From the NCBI RefSeq assembly GCF_006542765.1, contig NZ_SKCD01000022.1, positions 372,001 to 436,000 of the forward strand: DNA of 64,000 nt, read 5' to 3'. The notes below the pieces were generated by a model. It worked only from the letters and a program-made list of their open reading frames with translations. It was not told the origin of the DNA and made no database searches. The DNA comes from Paenibacillus luteus (GTDB taxonomy: Bacteria; Bacillota; Bacilli; Paenibacillales; Paenibacillaceae). This document shows positions 52,636 to 62,158 of this stretch, piece by piece (position 1 is the first letter of the stretch; the number at the start of each line of letters is the position of its first letter). Position numbers and translations under genes: made by a program.

Positions 52636-55062
52636 TTATCTTTTAACTTCTGCACTTTCAAATGCACCATTCATAAATAATACGCTCCTAACGGTTTCTC
52701 CAGCATTTGAAACGAACGCAAGCCCTTTCTCCAACATGACATATCTAGTTGGATATGCGGCATAACTTGTAATTTCCCATCCCATTTCTCTCGGCTCAAT
52801 AAAACCATTTACACATCTTAGCCCGCCTTCTTCATCTGTATAAAGATACGTCGTCGAACCAAAACCAAGCATATAGGCAACGAGTTCTTCGCCCATATCC
52901 CAATCGTCACCTTCGATCGTAGAAAATAGACTGCTGAATAAGGGATCGCTCGATTTCTTAAATATGGATTGCCCAAAACGATTTCTGGAAATTTCAGGCA
53001 TGTTTAAATTAGGCGCTGCAATGCTGTACGTAGAAGCTGCCTCCCCTGGCTTTAGTTTGCGAGTTGTCGAATAAACATTCCAATCATAACAATTAAAAAC
53101 AGCCATCGTCGCTCGATAACCAGCTTCCAGCAATCGCGTGTCTCCAATGGTTTCATAAGTAGATCGGGCAGCGCCTGCTACTAATCCCCCCCATAACGAG
53201 TGAGTCATAAAAGATAAGGCCTCCCACCAGCGATCCGGAGCATTCGCTCTATAATCGTTACTAAATCCGATATTTGCAATAATTAACGGGGCATACAGTT
53301 CCGCTTCATCCGTTAACTTGGCTAGGCACAACGCTTCGCAAGTAAGTCCAAATCCTGCATTATCATAGAAATGCTCCGTCACGGCTCCTTGGTACCCTTG
53401 CGAACCTTGTTTTAGCCCTTTTACGAATGCTAACCATAGCAATTCAAGCTTCTCATACCAATAAATGAACTTACTCTTTTTCAACTTCTCTAACAAGTCG
53501 CCAATATATAAAATAAATACGCCTACAAGCCGTGCTTCTTCTTTTTCGCGTTTATTCTGGTGACAATCGGGGTCGAGCCGCATACACATGACCTCAGCAG
53601 CCCAACCTAAATAGGTATCTGGATTTTCATGATACAAAAGCGATTTATCAAATTGAGACAATAAGTAATATACGTGACCGATATAATCAAAATCATACAT
53701 ACGGTAAAAAGAACCATATAGCGGTTTAGGGATCGTAAAATCTCCATCCTCAAACCAATGATGTTTTAGATCATGGAACGCAGCCTTTTCAACTTTTCTC
53801 ACTTGTTCCGGCACGGGAGCGGATAGAAGATTTTTCATCAGGATAAAAGATAATTTGCCAAGCGATTCTCCTTGATTCGATAAAGGCAAACATGCATAGG
53901 GCCGAGTTTCTTGGGCCGTATTAAAACTATGATTACATAACCATGCTGCCCTCTCCTCGAGTATCTTATGGATCGGTTCAAGGACATTTCCTACCAAAAC
54001 ATCACATTTTCCACTAGCTAGTTTAGCTACTATTTTAATCTCGCCAGCTGACTTAAGTGGCAACACCGTACGTAAACGTTTAGATTTTTCATCAAAAATC
54101 ACATTAAACTCATTTGAGATGTCAATTTCCTTAACCGTACCGTCTTCATCTGTTACACTTAAAAGCTTAACCGAATGCAAAGCATCATTTTCTGGAAATA
54201 TTACTTCGGCAAAAAACTTTCCTTCCGTAGTCGTCACGGGTGAATAAGTCCAACGCGGATGCCCGTACTTTATCGCCTGGTTATAAAAATCCTCTTGTTG
54301 TTTAAATGGAGTAAAAACAAATGACCATGTTCTTTCGTCGCCAGGCTCAAGCGTAACAGGGGAGTAATCTCCACCATAAATCCAATCGCTGTCTGCAGAC
54401 TGCTCCATCGAGCTTCCATCCTCAACAAACGACAATCGGTGGTACAGCATTCCGTCCAATGACGGCGAGACCTGTTCTAAAAAACGGTTGACATAACTGC
54501 AATACGTACCAAACGCGCTGACTCGTTCGCCCGTACTGTATATGGCTAGATGAGGAGACTCGTTGCTTCTGCGCATAGCTGCAAATTTAGAGAAATCCCC
54601 TCCTACATGTGGGAATACCGCGCAAGAATGTTGCATATTCCTCAAAACATCATGATCGCGGAACATAATATACGCAAGTGAAAACCAGCTATGGAAACCC
54701 TTTACGACTATAGGATCATTAGTCGGATTTGAACAACGAATCGTCCATTTCCATTCACCGTTATTATGAAGCAGGTACTCATAACGAACTTTAAATTTAT
54801 CGTGTAAAAAAGTAACTATAGCCGATTGATCGTCCATCACTTCCATATGCGGCTGCAAGTTAATGCTTTCAATCCATTCATCATCGATTGTAGCGCTCCA
54901 CTGTCCAAACCGTTTATCCTGATCCGAGTATCCGGCATCCTTTACATATTGCGCATCGATTACCCAGTTCATCCTTTCCGGATCATCTGTCAATAGGAGG
55001 GATTCCACCGTTCCGTGTGGAGACAAATTTATTTCAAAAGTATCATTATAAAGCCGTATCAA
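52636..55062 (-). CDS. Cytosolic DUF5695-like protein, putative intracellular glycoside-active enzyme
   Basis: An 808-residue protein without signal peptide or membrane helix. It has a beta-rich N-terminal part (to about 370) and an alpha-helical C-terminal part with many Trp/Tyr and acidic residues (TEHFYDNAGFGLTCEALCLA, DRWWEALSFMTHSLWGG, EGDDWDMGEELVAY), which suggests an (alpha/alpha) barrel. It can be aligned by eye with the extracellular region of the 2428-residue SLH protein: the opening segment ending at G.(I/V)E(E/S)L near the N-terminus, a shared 'NDG..LW.I' versus 'NNGEWKWTI' strand, and LxPG/NDExxxxFxF. The TTG start at 55062 is chosen because AGGAG lies seven bases before it; the ATG at 55110 has none. 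No reaction is known to me for this family. It may process oligosaccharides imported by the adjacent transporter. Confidence 0.7.
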   Translation of the reverse strand: MIRLYNDTFEINLSPHGTVESLLLTDDPERMNWVIDAQYVKDAGYSDQDKRFGQWSATIDDEWIESINLQPHMEVMDDQSAIVTFLHDKFKVRYEYLLHNNGEWKWTIRCSNPTNDPIVVKGFHSWFSLAYIMFRDHDVLRNMQHSCAVFPHVGGDFSKFAAMRRSNESPHLAIYSTGERVSAFGTYCSYVNRFLEQVSPSLDGMLYHRLSFVEDGSSMEQSADSDWIYGGDYSPVTLEPGDERTWSFVFTPFKQQEDFYNQAIKYGHPRWTYSPVTTTEGKFFAEVIFPENDALHSVKLLSVTDEDGTVKEIDISNEFNVIFDEKSKRLRTVLPLKSAGEIKIVAKLASGKCDVLVGNVLEPIHKILEERAAWLCNHSFNTAQETRPYACLPLSNQGESLGKLSFILMKNLLSAPVPEQVRKVEKAAFHDLKHHWFEDGDFTIPKPLYGSFYRMYDFDYIGHVYYLLSQFDKSLLYHENPDTYLGWAAEVMCMRLDPDCHQNKREKEEARLVGVFILYIGDLLEKLKKSKFIYWYEKLELLWLAFVKGLKQGSQGYQGAVTEHFYDNAGFGLTCEALCLAKLTDEAELYAPLIIANIGFSNDYRANAPDRWWEALSFMTHSLWGGLVAGAARSTYETIGDTRLLEAGYRATMAVFNCYDWNVYSTTRKLKPGEAASTYSIAAPNLNMPEISRNRFGQSIFKKSSDPLFSSLFSTIEGDDWDMGEELVAYMLGFGSTTYLYTDEEGGLRCVNGFIEPREMGWEITSYAAYPTRYVMLEKGLAFVSNAGETVRSVLFMNGAFESAEVKR

Positions 55063-55086
55063 GTTCTCACTCCTATCACCATGATT

Positions 55087-55096
55087 TAAACGTTTA
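55087..55096. promoter_or_regulatory. TAAACGTTTA operator-like palindrome (site 4)
   Basis: A perfect copy of the motif, within TTTAAACGTTTAGAT, lies 24 bases upstream of the TTG start at 55062. It links this gene to the transporter operon, which has the same motif. Confidence 0.55.
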
Positions 55097-55276
55097 GATA
55101 ATAAAATCATATTATCACAGTGCCATATCTCCCTTCAAGCACTTTATAGATTCATTCAAAAACTCAGTAAAATAAAGATATTTCTTTTCTCTTTCCTCAA
55201 AATACAATCACTATTAAGAATAGTGATATTCCGTCAAAAATATGGCGAAAAAGTTAATCGTTTTTCTTATTTGCAC

Positions 55277-55315
55277 AAAAAAAGACCGTTTTGTTAGTGA
55301 ACACGGTCTCTTTTC
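55277..55315. terminator. Terminator downstream of the hydrolase pseudogene
   Basis: AGACCGT pairs with ACGGTCT, with seven U residues following on the minus strand and a T-run on the plus strand. The rest of 55097-55379 is AT-rich intergenic sequence. Confidence 0.7.
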
Positions 55316-55379
55316 GCTTATATGACGTCTTATACGATCTGTGACTTTCACCATGACTTATGTGTCGGTCACTGTAATT

Positions 55380-56169
55380 TTAGCCACTGCCCCAAATTTT
55401 TTTCAACCATTCAGCAAATAACTCTTCCTCCAATAAAATTTCTTGCGATAATGAAACTCCTTTTAAATAACGAATGACGTCGAGCAAATTATACTCTGGA
55501 TTAAAGAGAAACCCTGTGTAATAATCACTATTATCATCAATTAATCTAGCTGCTCCGCCATATTTTCTAACCATGTCTCTTGGAGTAAGTTGCTCCCCTT
55601 TTTCTATCGGGCCTCGAAGCTGTTCTAATCGTTCTGCATCCTTTGAATTACCGGCTAATTTTGCTTGGTCAATAGAATAATTCAAGCTATCCAATTCGCT
55701 TTTCCCATGATCGGCAACCTGCCCAATTCCAACATAAGCAGCATATTTCTCAGGTGCTTTTGCGGCAGCTTTCATCCCAATATATGTGCCAAAAGAATGG
55801 CCGATCAGCAGCACTTTTTCTTGTCCAAATTCCTTTTTAACATAATCCGTTAATAGCAACAAATCATCTACGAGCAAATCTGCCGATAGTGTAGAGTAAT
55901 CCTCAAAAAAGTGATACGACTTCCCGCTTCCGCGTTGATCATAGTGTACGAGGACCGCCATGCACAAAGATTACGATCGGATTGCGTCGGTCCACTCCCC
56001 TAATCATCACTTCATGATCAGTGCCATTAATCTTGATCTGCGTTAAAAAACTTATGCTATTATCTCCTTCAATTCGAGGTGTCCATGTTGGAAAAACCAA
56101 TCCGATTGCAAAAAACAAAACAATAATAAAAATACTTATTTTTGTTATCTTTATGTATTTTCTCTTCAA
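55380..56169 (-). pseudogene. Alpha/beta hydrolase (prolyl aminopeptidase-like) with internal deletion
   Basis: Two frames together encode one hydrolase. The first (56169 to about 55945) has an N-terminal membrane anchor and the oxyanion motif IVIFVHGGP. The second (from about 55955 to 55380) resumes at VHYDQRGSGKSYHF and has the nucleophile elbow IGHSFGTYIG. Between HGGP and VHYDQRG about 20 residues expected in this family are missing and the frame shifts, so a small deletion broke the gene. The C-terminus also stops early (EWLKKIWGSG) and lacks the segment expected to carry the catalytic His. It is almost certainly non-functional. Confidence 0.8.
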
Positions 56170-56250
56170 TTGTCCTCTCCTTAATTAGTATTCAATAGAA
56201 TGATTTTTAATCTATAAACAATTCGCTTCATTTACAACCCCATATAACAT

Positions 56251-56287
56251 GAGGCATGAGTTCTGTAACATACAGAACTCATGCCTC
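56251..56287. terminator. Perfect 17-bp hairpin
   Basis: GAGGCATGAGTTCTGTA pairs perfectly with its complement around an ACA loop. It lies 32 bases past the end of the fragment at 56320 and has no U-run. Confidence 0.6.
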
Positions 56288-56319
56288 ACAAGTTACTTCA
56301 ATCACTTTATATTTAAGTA

Positions 56320-56715
56320 CTATTCAGGAATTTTAATTTCAACAACATTTATTTGCTGAGCTACAATGCCTGTTCCAGAAATTTTACTTTCATAAATAAT
56401 TCCTGTTACCGTTACATCTGGATCGTTCACAAACTGATAGCGACTATAGTTACTAGGAGATTGCATGCCATTTACGATTACATATTCAATGCCATTATTA
56501 TAATTTGCAGCCGCATTAACATCTTCTCTCAATGTAATTTTACCAGAACCCGAAATGGTTTTATTATTTATTATTGTAGTTCCTGGTATTGTTAATCTAG
56601 CGCTCGCTGCAAGCTCAATGAGACCATCATTATTAACTGCATAGCCAACGTTCGATAACGTTAAATCTCCCTCTTGTACAGCGATCTTTCCATAGTTGTA
56701 AGTTTTTCCGTAGGC
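56320..56715 (-). pseudogene. C-terminal fragment of an unidentified secreted beta-rich protein
   Basis: About 130 codons are open on the minus strand without a credible start, beginning YGKTYNYGKIAVQEG and ending VVEIKIPE. The text (repeated short strands such as LTLSNVGYAVNNDG, LTIPGTTIINNKTISGSG) resembles the strand repeats of beta-helix or adhesin-type surface proteins. It is joined directly to the broken gerA-type gene, so a deletion probably removed the rest. I do not recognise the family. Confidence 0.5.
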
Positions 56716-57985
56716 TTATATGGTGCAAAAGGAACAAGGTAAGGCATTCCTACTGATTTAATAGATGAAAGGTGAATCCCTAATAAGAATAGCCCGATCA
56801 TAATGCCATACAATCCTAGAAAGGAAGCCAATATAATCATAACAAAACGGAGTAAACGAATAGTCGCTGATAAAGAAATGGACGGGATTGTAAATGAGGC
56901 TATTGCGGTTCCTGCTACTACAATGACTGATGGGTGATGATATAATCCCTGCTTTAACTGCTGATTCTCCAATAACCAAGGCGCCAACAATACTAATTGC
57001 GGAACCAATAGATTTTCGCATTCGAATACTGCTTAAAAGTTAGGGAGGTACCATTTCAGGATGATAGGTAAGGATACCTAAATAAGATGCAGGCAATAAC
57101 AACATAAAAAAACCTGAAAATCGAATCCAACGAATGAACGTTGCTATTGGATAAGCTAAATATAAATCTTCAGTGTTTTAAAAGTGTGCAGGGAAGGACA
57201 AGTGAAAATGGAGTGCCATCTACAATAATCGCTACTCTCCCTTCAAGAATTGCACCTGCCACATCATCTGGTCGCTCAGTGCTATAGACGGTTGGGAAGA
57301 AGGAATAGGGACTATCTTTAATTAAGTTTTCAATATACTGAGATTCTAATATGGCATCGATGTCAATGTGCCCAAGCCTCTCTTGTATTTCTAAAACTGT
57401 ATCGTTATGTGCTCGATCTTGTAAATACATCATTGCAATTTTTGTGTTGGAAATAGTCCCAATCCAATGATTCTCAACTCTAACCTTCTTATTTCTTACA
57501 CGACGACGGACAAGAGAGATATTTACATCAATTGATTCCACAAAGCCATCTCGTGGTCCACGAATAACACTTGCTGAAGCAGGCTCATCAATATTTCGAG
57601 TTTCGAAACCTTGTGTGTTTGCAGCAAATATGATATCGATTACGTCGATTATTACAATAGACCATCCATTCATGAGTAATGGAATTAATTTTTCATCCGA
57701 TGGTATATGTAAGATTTCGGTCGTTGTTATTTAATAATTACTAATAAACTGTACTGTTTCCTCATCCTGGTCAAGAATATATATCTATCTGCTTCCGTTC
57801 AATAGCGGCGAAATGATATTCTCATTTAAGTTTTGTTTATTAATTAGTCCATCTATCCATAAGATCAATGTGGGTATTTTTTCTGTTCCAATTTGACACT
57901 CTCTAACTGAAAGATCTGAACTATTTCCGAGTTCTTGCTCCACGTATTCGAATGTTTGTTTCTATTGGCCACTGAAGTTTCTCAT
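56716..57985 (-). pseudogene. Decayed gerA-type spore germinant receptor subunit
   Basis: Several frames on the minus strand together match GerA-family A subunits. The N-terminal part reads TFEYVEQELGNSSDLSVRE and later LILWIDGLINKQNLNENIISPL, followed by a stop. The middle part (57673-57170) reads NGWSIVIIDVIDIIFAANTQGF, the charged region ASVIRGPRDGFVESIDVNISLVRRR, and AILEGRVAIIVDGTPFSLVLP. The C-terminal part (57008-56716) has membrane segments such as RLLRFVMIILASFLGLYGIMIGLFLLGIHL. An ATG at 57985 with AAAGGAG upstream is the original start, but a TAG follows after seven codons. At least four interruptions are present. It supports a sporulating ancestor. Confidence 0.85.
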
Positions 57986-58393
57986 GGTGTACTCCTTTGA
58001 TATTTCATTGTCACTAAACAATAATATGGCTTAAATTGGTTAAAATATCCGCTAATTATCACCGTATTTTTAACTTGTTCACGCATTGTTGCATTATTGT
58101 TAATTCAAGGGATAAAGACGAAATCAGCTTCTTTTCAAAGAGGCGCGGCCTTGCCTATAGTGAATTATACGCGAGACGTCAGCGTAAGCTTGGTTAGGAG
58201 TTTTATTATTTCAAAATGAAAAGTGGTTCGTTTACGGACAAATTCTGAAGTGTTAAAATTTTTTCTGCTTCTTGGGTTAGTACAATGATGTTCTTTGTTA
58301 TCGGGTATGGGGAATAACATCAGCTTTTGATTTCATTAATCGGCAGTTAAACACTAGATGAGACAAAGATCATATAAAGGGGAGAAAAGTGGA
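57986..58393. other. Intergenic stretch before the ADP-ribosylglycohydrolase gene
   Basis: About 400 bases of AT-rich sequence hold no recognisable gene, hairpin or repeat. The promoter of the plus-strand gene at 58394 must lie here, but no clear -35/-10 pair was identified. Confidence 0.35.
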
Positions 58394-59701
58394 ATGAAAT
58401 ATCCGGTAGAACCGAAGCTTTCCAAGCTTGCAAGAGAAATCATCGAGTACGGGCAATTAGCCCACGAAATCGGCAGTCAAGAGGTGGCAAGTGTATGGTC
58501 AGGTATCGAGGAGAAAATGCAAGAAGCGATTATTAAATTAAATGAGATGTCCATCGATCAGGATCTGGCAGATCGGGAGCCAAATGAACTTTCGGCCATT
58601 CAATCGCTTCGTAAGGAGGGTCCAAGAAGACTGTGGGATTCGCTTGATATGACAGTCTATAAGGATAAGTTGGAAGGCGCCATACTGGCCCGTTTCGCAG
58701 GCTGTACGTTAGGCGCGCCAGTCGAGTTCTGGGAGGTGCATGAGATGGAGCAGTGGGCCGCTTACATCGGCGATTCCTTCCCTCCGCTGGCATACTGGTC
58801 AAGTATCAAAAATCCGAACGATATCCGTTATGGGAAGAGCAAGTTCTATGAGTATACTTTAGCTGGTATGAAAGGCGTTCCGGTGGATGACGACATTACC
58901 TATACGATTCTTGGGTTGCTGATCGCGGAGGAGCATGGGTTGGATTTCAGGACAGAAGATGTAGGGAAGAGCTGGCTAAAATATTTGCCGATCGCATGCA
59001 CTGCGGAGGAAGTTGCGCTTAATAATTTAAAGGCCAGCATTCCGGCTCTAGAAGCGGCCGAGAAGAACAACCCCTATTATCAGTGGATTGGCGCGGATAT
59101 TCGCTCTGACGCGTGGGCTTACCTGGCACCGGCTTTTCCGGCCAAAGCGGCGGAGTACGCTTACCGCGATGCATATTTAAGCCATCGCAGAAACGGGATC
59201 TATGGTGAAATGTTCTTCAGCGCGGCGCAATCCGCGGCATTCGCAGTCGATCACCCGGAACAAGCCCTGCGGATTGGCTTGAGCGAAATCCCAAAGGCAT
59301 GCACACTCTATAAAGACGTGGAATGGGCGCTGTCTGTCAGCAAGGAAGTACGGGACTATAAGGCAGCAAGAGCTGCCGTGGACGAACGCTTCAAGGGGAT
59401 GTCTGGCGCGCATACGAACAACAATGCTTGTTTGACCATATTCGGTCTAATGATCGGAGGGACAGACGTTTCGAAGGTTATCTCGGAGACTGTCGCCATG
59501 GGGCTCGACAATGACTGCACGGCAGCGACAGCGGGCAGTATCGTCGGTGCAATCGTAGGCAAGTCGGGTGTTCCCACCCATTGGTATGAACCGTTCGAGG
59601 ATACAGTCATTACCTATATGAACAATGCGGAGAGGTTTCGCATCAGCGACTTGGTTGAGCGATTTGCCTTGCTTGCAAAGCAATCGTATAGTGAAGTTTA
59701 G
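58394..59701 (+). CDS. ADP-ribosylglycohydrolase-family protein
   Basis: A 435-residue soluble protein. From about residue 88 it follows the DraG/ADP-ribosylglycohydrolase fold: EGAILARFAGCTLGAPVEFWE, then the acidic metal motif PVDDDITYTILGLLIAEE, and the C-terminal metal motif MGLDNDCTAATAGSIVGAIVG. The family cleaves N- or O-linked ADP-ribose or related glycosides using two magnesium ions. The first 85 residues are an additional helical region. The start at 58394 is preferred over the ATG at 58358 because AAAGGGGAG lies between them. The gene stands alone between decayed genes, with higher GC than its surroundings. Some carbohydrate loci in Paenibacillus carry such genes, but its substrate here is unknown. 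Confidence 0.85.
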   Translation: MKYPVEPKLSKLAREIIEYGQLAHEIGSQEVASVWSGIEEKMQEAIIKLNEMSIDQDLADREPNELSAIQSLRKEGPRRLWDSLDMTVYKDKLEGAILARFAGCTLGAPVEFWEVHEMEQWAAYIGDSFPPLAYWSSIKNPNDIRYGKSKFYEYTLAGMKGVPVDDDITYTILGLLIAEEHGLDFRTEDVGKSWLKYLPIACTAEEVALNNLKASIPALEAAEKNNPYYQWIGADIRSDAWAYLAPAFPAKAAEYAYRDAYLSHRRNGIYGEMFFSAAQSAAFAVDHPEQALRIGLSEIPKACTLYKDVEWALSVSKEVRDYKAARAAVDERFKGMSGAHTNNNACLTIFGLMIGGTDVSKVISETVAMGLDNDCTAATAGSIVGAIVGKSGVPTHWYEPFEDTVITYMNNAERFRISDLVERFALLAKQSYSEV

Positions 59702-59716
59702 CGGAAAGATTATAAA

Positions 59717-59881
59717 ATGTTGAAAGACACGAGACCGGAGAATGGAACTGCCCCTGATATTAGCTATACGCTAAAGTCCTTAAAGAAATCGGGTTCTTAC
59801 ATGCTGCAAGCATCCATCCTGATAACGGACTTCCCTATTTTGCATAACTTTGTAAATCAGTTGTATGATAGGGACAAATGA
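59717..59881 (+). other. Small open frame of unknown nature (54 codons)
   Basis: An ATG-initiated frame reads MLKDTRPENGTAPD and ends FVNQLYDRDK. There is no strong ribosome binding site and no recognised family. It lies between the glycohydrolase gene and a response-regulator stub and may be a gene remnant. Confidence 0.25.
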
Positions 59882-59912
59882 ATAATGATTCTAAAAATGG
59901 AAGTGATCGATT

Positions 59913-59975
59913 TTGAAACTTGCTATTATAGAAGACAATGAAGTTATTCGGGAAGAGCTTAAGGCCTTTTTGTAA
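59913..59975 (+). pseudogene. N-terminal stub of a response regulator
   Basis: A TTG start with GGAAGTG upstream opens a frame reading LKLAIIEDNEVIREELKAFL and then a TAA stop. This is the start of an OmpR-type receiver domain, including the acidic pair ED. The rest of the gene is absent; sequence after it up to 60284 shows no recognisable protein. Confidence 0.65.
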
Positions 59976-60284
59976 AAATAGGTTATTGCATCAAGTCAGT
60001 GATTGGGGACGTAAAAGCTTATAAATTGGAACCTTCGAAGGAAACGAAATAACGGAAGATATTCTAAAATATCTTGAGAAATGGAAAGAATGCCGCAAAC
60101 AGATTTAGTAATATAGTAACAAATAGTTAAATAAACTGGACAACTTGTATCCGCGCCTGGGCTGATCGAACATAGCTTTGAGAAATTCGGAGAAATGATT
60201 TATGCCCAGCAATACATTTTGATTTTGTACAGTTCATCTTTGACTGGATATGCTTTAACAAATAAAGCTTTGCTTCTTTACTAG

Positions 60285-60848
60285 CTAGGGCTGACTTCCA
60301 TCTCGGCCGCACAGCTTAGAAGCAAGCACAAACAAGTCGATCCCGCGCTTCTACGACAAGTGTTCGTATTTGACCGCTACTGCCGGGACGGGATATTTTT
60401 CGTGACCCGCTTAAATAGCAATACGCACATCGAGCCTCTGGAGGAGATGGATGTGCCTGCAGGCAGTTTGGTATCGGCCGATTGCCTCGTCCGAATCGGC
60501 TCCCAGCAGAAAAAGATAAAGCATGCCCTGCGAATGGTTCAGACCGAAGACTCGCAAGGGAACCTGCTCTTTCAGGTGACCAACCGCTTCGACTTGACGT
60601 GTGATGAAATTAGCTAGATGTAGCGGGGTCGCTGGGCCATCGAGACCTTTTTTAAGTGGATGAAGCGGCACTTGCAGATTAAGCATCTTTATGGGACGAG
60701 CGAACAGGCTATTACCAACCAAGTTTGGATCGCACTCATCGTATTCTGTTTGCTCGTGCTGGTGAAGCTGGAAATGAAGGTGAAACACAGCTTGCTACAA
60801 CTCACGCGCTGGCTGACAATGCTATTATGGCAACCGTGTGGTAGGTAG
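60285..60848 (+). pseudogene. IS4-family transposase remnant with in-frame stop codons
   Basis: One frame reads FVFDRYCRDGIFFVTRLNSNTHIEPL, LFQVTNRFDLTCDEIS, then TAG-ATG-TAG at 60615-60623, and continues in frame with RGRWAIETFFKWMKRHLQIK and QVWIALIVFCLLVLVKLEM. These are the catalytic-core motifs of IS4-type DDE transposases, including the YREK-like signature (R..E......K). The N-terminal part is missing and a segment normally between VFDR and YCRDG appears deleted. No terminal inverted repeats were found. Confidence 0.8.
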
Positions 60849-62158
60849 ATCAGGCAACTCAAGAAGAAACCGAGTCGAACATCGCGTGGACGACAGCGAA
60901 ATTACTCCAAAGCTTGAACCATCAGGCCGAATGCAAAGATGAACAAATACGTACATAAATGTATAATTAAACCAAATGGACGAGCTACCTTTGAGATCTG
61001 CTCGACCTTTTTCAATTTACGCCTAATAATAATTTTCTGAATATTCACTTTTCAGAGATCCGGAGATTTTATGCAACGCTAGTGATTAGAAGGAATAGCG
61101 AATTCTTGTTAACAATCTCCACAATTGCTCTCACGCAGGGTAATATATTGATTAGAGATTTCACTCTGAAATTGTCCACTGCCCCCCCCCCCACCTGTGA
61201 AAAATAGTACATATTTTATCTGAGGGTCGTATCCTTACCGTCACAACTGTTCGTAGATGGTTGAAGCCGTCGTTCAATTACTCTGATTATTGCTGAGATA
61301 GCCCTTCCTTCGTTTCTTTCATGCGATATGAATTCCCGTTTATATTGACGATGTAGGGGCTTTCGCTTTATCTATCGTTACATGACTCGGCTATATCTTG
61401 TACAATTGCTGAATGCTATACTGGATTCCTTCCAGTTTGGCTTCATCGCTTAAATATTCAGTAGCTCTACAAAATGTTTTTTTGTCTGGTGTAATGGGAA
61501 TCAAATATGTGTTTGATGTGGGATTGAGCCTGCGCAAGTGCCGTGCTACCCGCTAATGCGCCAGGCTTTTTCTTTAGCGTTTAAAGGTAATGAACTAGAT
61601 CCAATCGCCATTCATGGCATTCAACCAGTCGATTATGTTCGGCGATCTTCGTCTCCTCATAAATACACTGAATAAGACCAGAATAGATCTTAACCAAGAC
61701 GAAAAGCCTTGTTATTCAATGGTTCATTGTTCGCGGGCGTCGGATTTAATCTTGTGCTTTTCTTCGTTTTCTTGGCCAGCGGTTGGTATTTCAATAAAAG
61801 AAGAACTCACTGAAATCTAAGATATGGGGCAGCCTAATTAATCAGCTTCCCCTTCTATCTGCAACACACTGCCCCGCCAGACTTCAGCCCCAAGCGTCTA
61901 ACACCATTCCCTTCTCGTGACTCTGATATGCAGTGTCTGTGATATGGGCACCTTCGAAAAAATCGGTTTTTAATGTTTTTTTGTGGCGTTATTTCACTAG
62001 ATCTTAACAATGTGTTAAGCAGTTAAAAATATGATGATATTAAATTTCTTCTATTAATGCTTTAATATAGATAACAATCGCATTCACTCCATGGCTTAGT
62101 CTCCACGTTTTAAATAATGTAGCTTTATTAGAAGAATCCCTAGGGTAGGTGAGGAAAT
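60849..62158. other. Gene-poor stretch before the AraC-type regulator
   Basis: About 1.3 kb without a recognisable gene. It contains a run of 11 C residues at 61182-61192 and several short open frames lacking family motifs or ribosome binding sites. The region between the IS4 remnant and the regulator is probably decayed DNA; the regulator's promoter must lie in the last few hundred bases. Confidence 0.4.

Noticed and set aside
61182..61192. Run of 11 C residues as a phase-variation tract
   Set aside because: No open reading frame or promoter spans it, so there is nothing for it to switch; it may also be a sequencing artefact.
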